A program made the position numbers and the translations under genes. DNA of 5,270 nt from Candidatus Competibacteraceae bacterium (GTDB taxonomy: Bacteria > Pseudomonadota > Gammaproteobacteria > Competibacterales > Competibacteraceae), in contig JADJQQ010000016.1 in NCBI GenBank assembly GCA_016712625.1, forward strand, positions 1 to 5,270, given 5' to 3'. Shown piece after piece: positions 4,756-5,270 of this stretch. Every line of letters begins with the position of its first letter. Positions within the stretch are counted from its first letter, which is position 1. The notes under the pieces were generated by a model. The model did no database searches and was not told the DNA's origin. It saw only the letters and a program-made list of their open reading frames with translations.

Positions 4756-4915
4756 GATTAGCCACGGCTAGGCGGAAGGAACCAAAGGGCTGGGTATGAA
4801 TGCCGACATGCTGGGGTCCTAACTACCCTTGGTGATCGGGTGGCGTCCAGGGTCCCCCAAGCATTGCGGATTTCCATAAAGCCGGGATTGACACCGACAC
4901 CGTGTTTGATCTGCT

Positions 4916-4969
4916 GCGGCAATCTCAGGTTTTTTCAGGTTCTCCCAGTTCCCGCACACGCGAGGGGGC
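4916..4969. repeat. REP-like repeat, copy B
   Basis: Second copy of the 54-bp repeat, 414 bp from the first and in the same orientation. Its hairpin part is CCC, GCACACGCG, GGGG. It begins ten bases from the third 15-bp palindrome. Confidence 0.55.
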
Positions 4970-4978
4970 ATGGAAAAA

Positions 4979-4993
4979 GTGAAAAATTTTCAC
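4979..4993. repeat. 15-bp palindrome, copy 3
   Basis: Perfect palindrome GTGAAAA/TTTTCAC around one A. It has the same GTGA-seven bases-TCAC plan as the copies at 3886 and 4741. It overlaps the stop codon of the 63-codon gene. On the minus strand it is followed by a T run, so it may also serve as a weak AT-rich terminator. Confidence 0.45.
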
Positions 4994-5181
4994 ACTTTCA
5001 CGCGAGACTTGGCCATTGCTGCTATCAATTGCTCAAATTCCGGCAGCCAATCCGGTAACTCGATTACCTCATAAGCGCGGTTAATGGCCTCTGCGAGTAC
5101 AGTGGGTGGATCGCACCAGGTAAGCCGCTCGGCGCAATCGAGCGCGTCTACCAGCAAGTCATAGGCCGGATTGTCGTTCAT
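4990..5181 (-). CDS. Small acidic hypothetical protein coupled to the SSB-like gene
   Basis: A 63-residue protein I do not recognise. It is acidic, helical in appearance and leucine/aspartate-rich (LLVDALDCAERL at about 9-20, VIELPDWLPEFEQLIAAM at about 38-55), with three tryptophan-centred hydrophobic patches and no membrane helix. The ribosome binding site is weak, but the ATG overlaps the TGA of the upstream reading frame as ATGA, so translation is probably coupled. It resembles in size and charge the 68-residue protein of the primase operon, but the sequences do not obviously match. Context suggests a DNA-replication or recombination cluster of the element entering from the right edge. 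Confidence 0.6.
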   Translation of the reverse strand: MNDNPAYDLLVDALDCAERLTWCDPPTVLAEAINRAYEVIELPDWLPEFEQLIAAMAKSRVKV

Positions 5182-5270
5182 CCAAACGGTAACGGGTCAT
5201 CGAAGGTGCAGGTTCAGCCTCCACAGGGGAGAGATTCGAGAGACTGCCAACGCGGTGCGGGCCTTCGCTC
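5178..5270 (-). CDS. C-terminal tail of an SSB-like protein, partial, possible frameshift
   Basis: Only the last 30 or so codons are in the window. The minus-strand frame that ends at 5178-5180 reads FDDPLPFG just before its stop. This closely resembles the acidic Asp-Asp-x-x-Pro-Phe tip of bacterial single-stranded DNA-binding proteins, which recruits replication partners. That frame has a stop 30 nt earlier (TGA, in GGCTGA). Upstream residues in a neighbouring frame (SNLSPVEAEPAP) look like the usual flexible SSB linker. One missing base in the run near 5200 would join them as EPAPFDDPLPFG. Without a shift, the neighbouring frame continues to 5159 with an unremarkable tail. The ATGA overlap with the next gene supports the SSB-like ending. 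Assignment rests on a short tail only. Confidence 0.4.

Larger units (their letters stand above)
3759..4989. other. Gene-poor region with decayed fragments and repeats
   Basis: About 1.2 kb with no frame that has both a credible start and a recognisable product. The longest plus-strand frame (4211-4744) lacks a ribosome binding site and is rejected. Recognisable protein relics occur on both strands (3886-4184 plus; 4310-4510 and 4671-4739 minus), together with REP-like repeats and short palindromes. It appears to be an eroded part of the element between two intact operons. Confidence 0.6.

Noticed and set aside
4502..4969. CRISPR repeats resembling the type I-E hairpin
   Set aside because: Only two diverged copies 414 bp apart, with no regular spacers and no cas genes.

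Overview
This window looks like accessory DNA: the replication and regulation end of an integrative element, satellite or plasmid, in a moderately GC-rich bacterium. A gammaproteobacterium is the best guess, from the ProQ/FinO protein, the AlpA-like HTH protein and the DUF1640-like coiled-coil membrane protein. That placement is by family resemblance only. No rRNA, tRNA or CRISPR array was seen. All intact genes read on the minus strand, so the order below runs from high to low coordinates.

Layout. (1) 5270-4990: the tail of an SSB-like protein, cut by the window edge, coupled to a 63-codon acidic gene. (2) 4989-3760: about 1.2 kb without an intact gene. It holds decayed pieces of a phage/plasmid protein family in both orientations, a pair of REP-like repeats about 54 bp long, and three related 15-bp palindromes. 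(3) 3758-2803: a strong promoter, an AlpA-like HTH gene, an overlapping small coiled-coil membrane protein, a palindrome-rich stretch, a 32-codon gene with a strong ribosome binding site, and an intrinsic terminator. (4) 2650-2195: a probable promoter, a structured leader, a 14-codon leader peptide and a second small HTH protein in the same frame. (5) 2042-1: a tight operon of a ProQ/FinO-family RNA chaperone, a 68-residue acidic protein and a PrimPol-type replication protein of the NrS-1-like/D5 kind that runs off the window. Both junctions are ATGA overlaps. The primase frame carries an apparent one-base frameshift near its start.

The most interesting signal lies on the plus strand opposite the start of the ProQ/FinO gene. 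There is a near-consensus sigma70 promoter (GTGACA, 17 bp, TATAGT), then about 64 nt that can fold as stem-loop, short spacer, GC-rich GAAA-capped terminator hairpin and U tail. This is the architecture of FinP, the RNA bound by FinO. The predicted RNA would be antisense to the ribosome binding site of the ProQ/FinO gene, which suggests an RNA-controlled replication operon. It is a prediction from sequence only.
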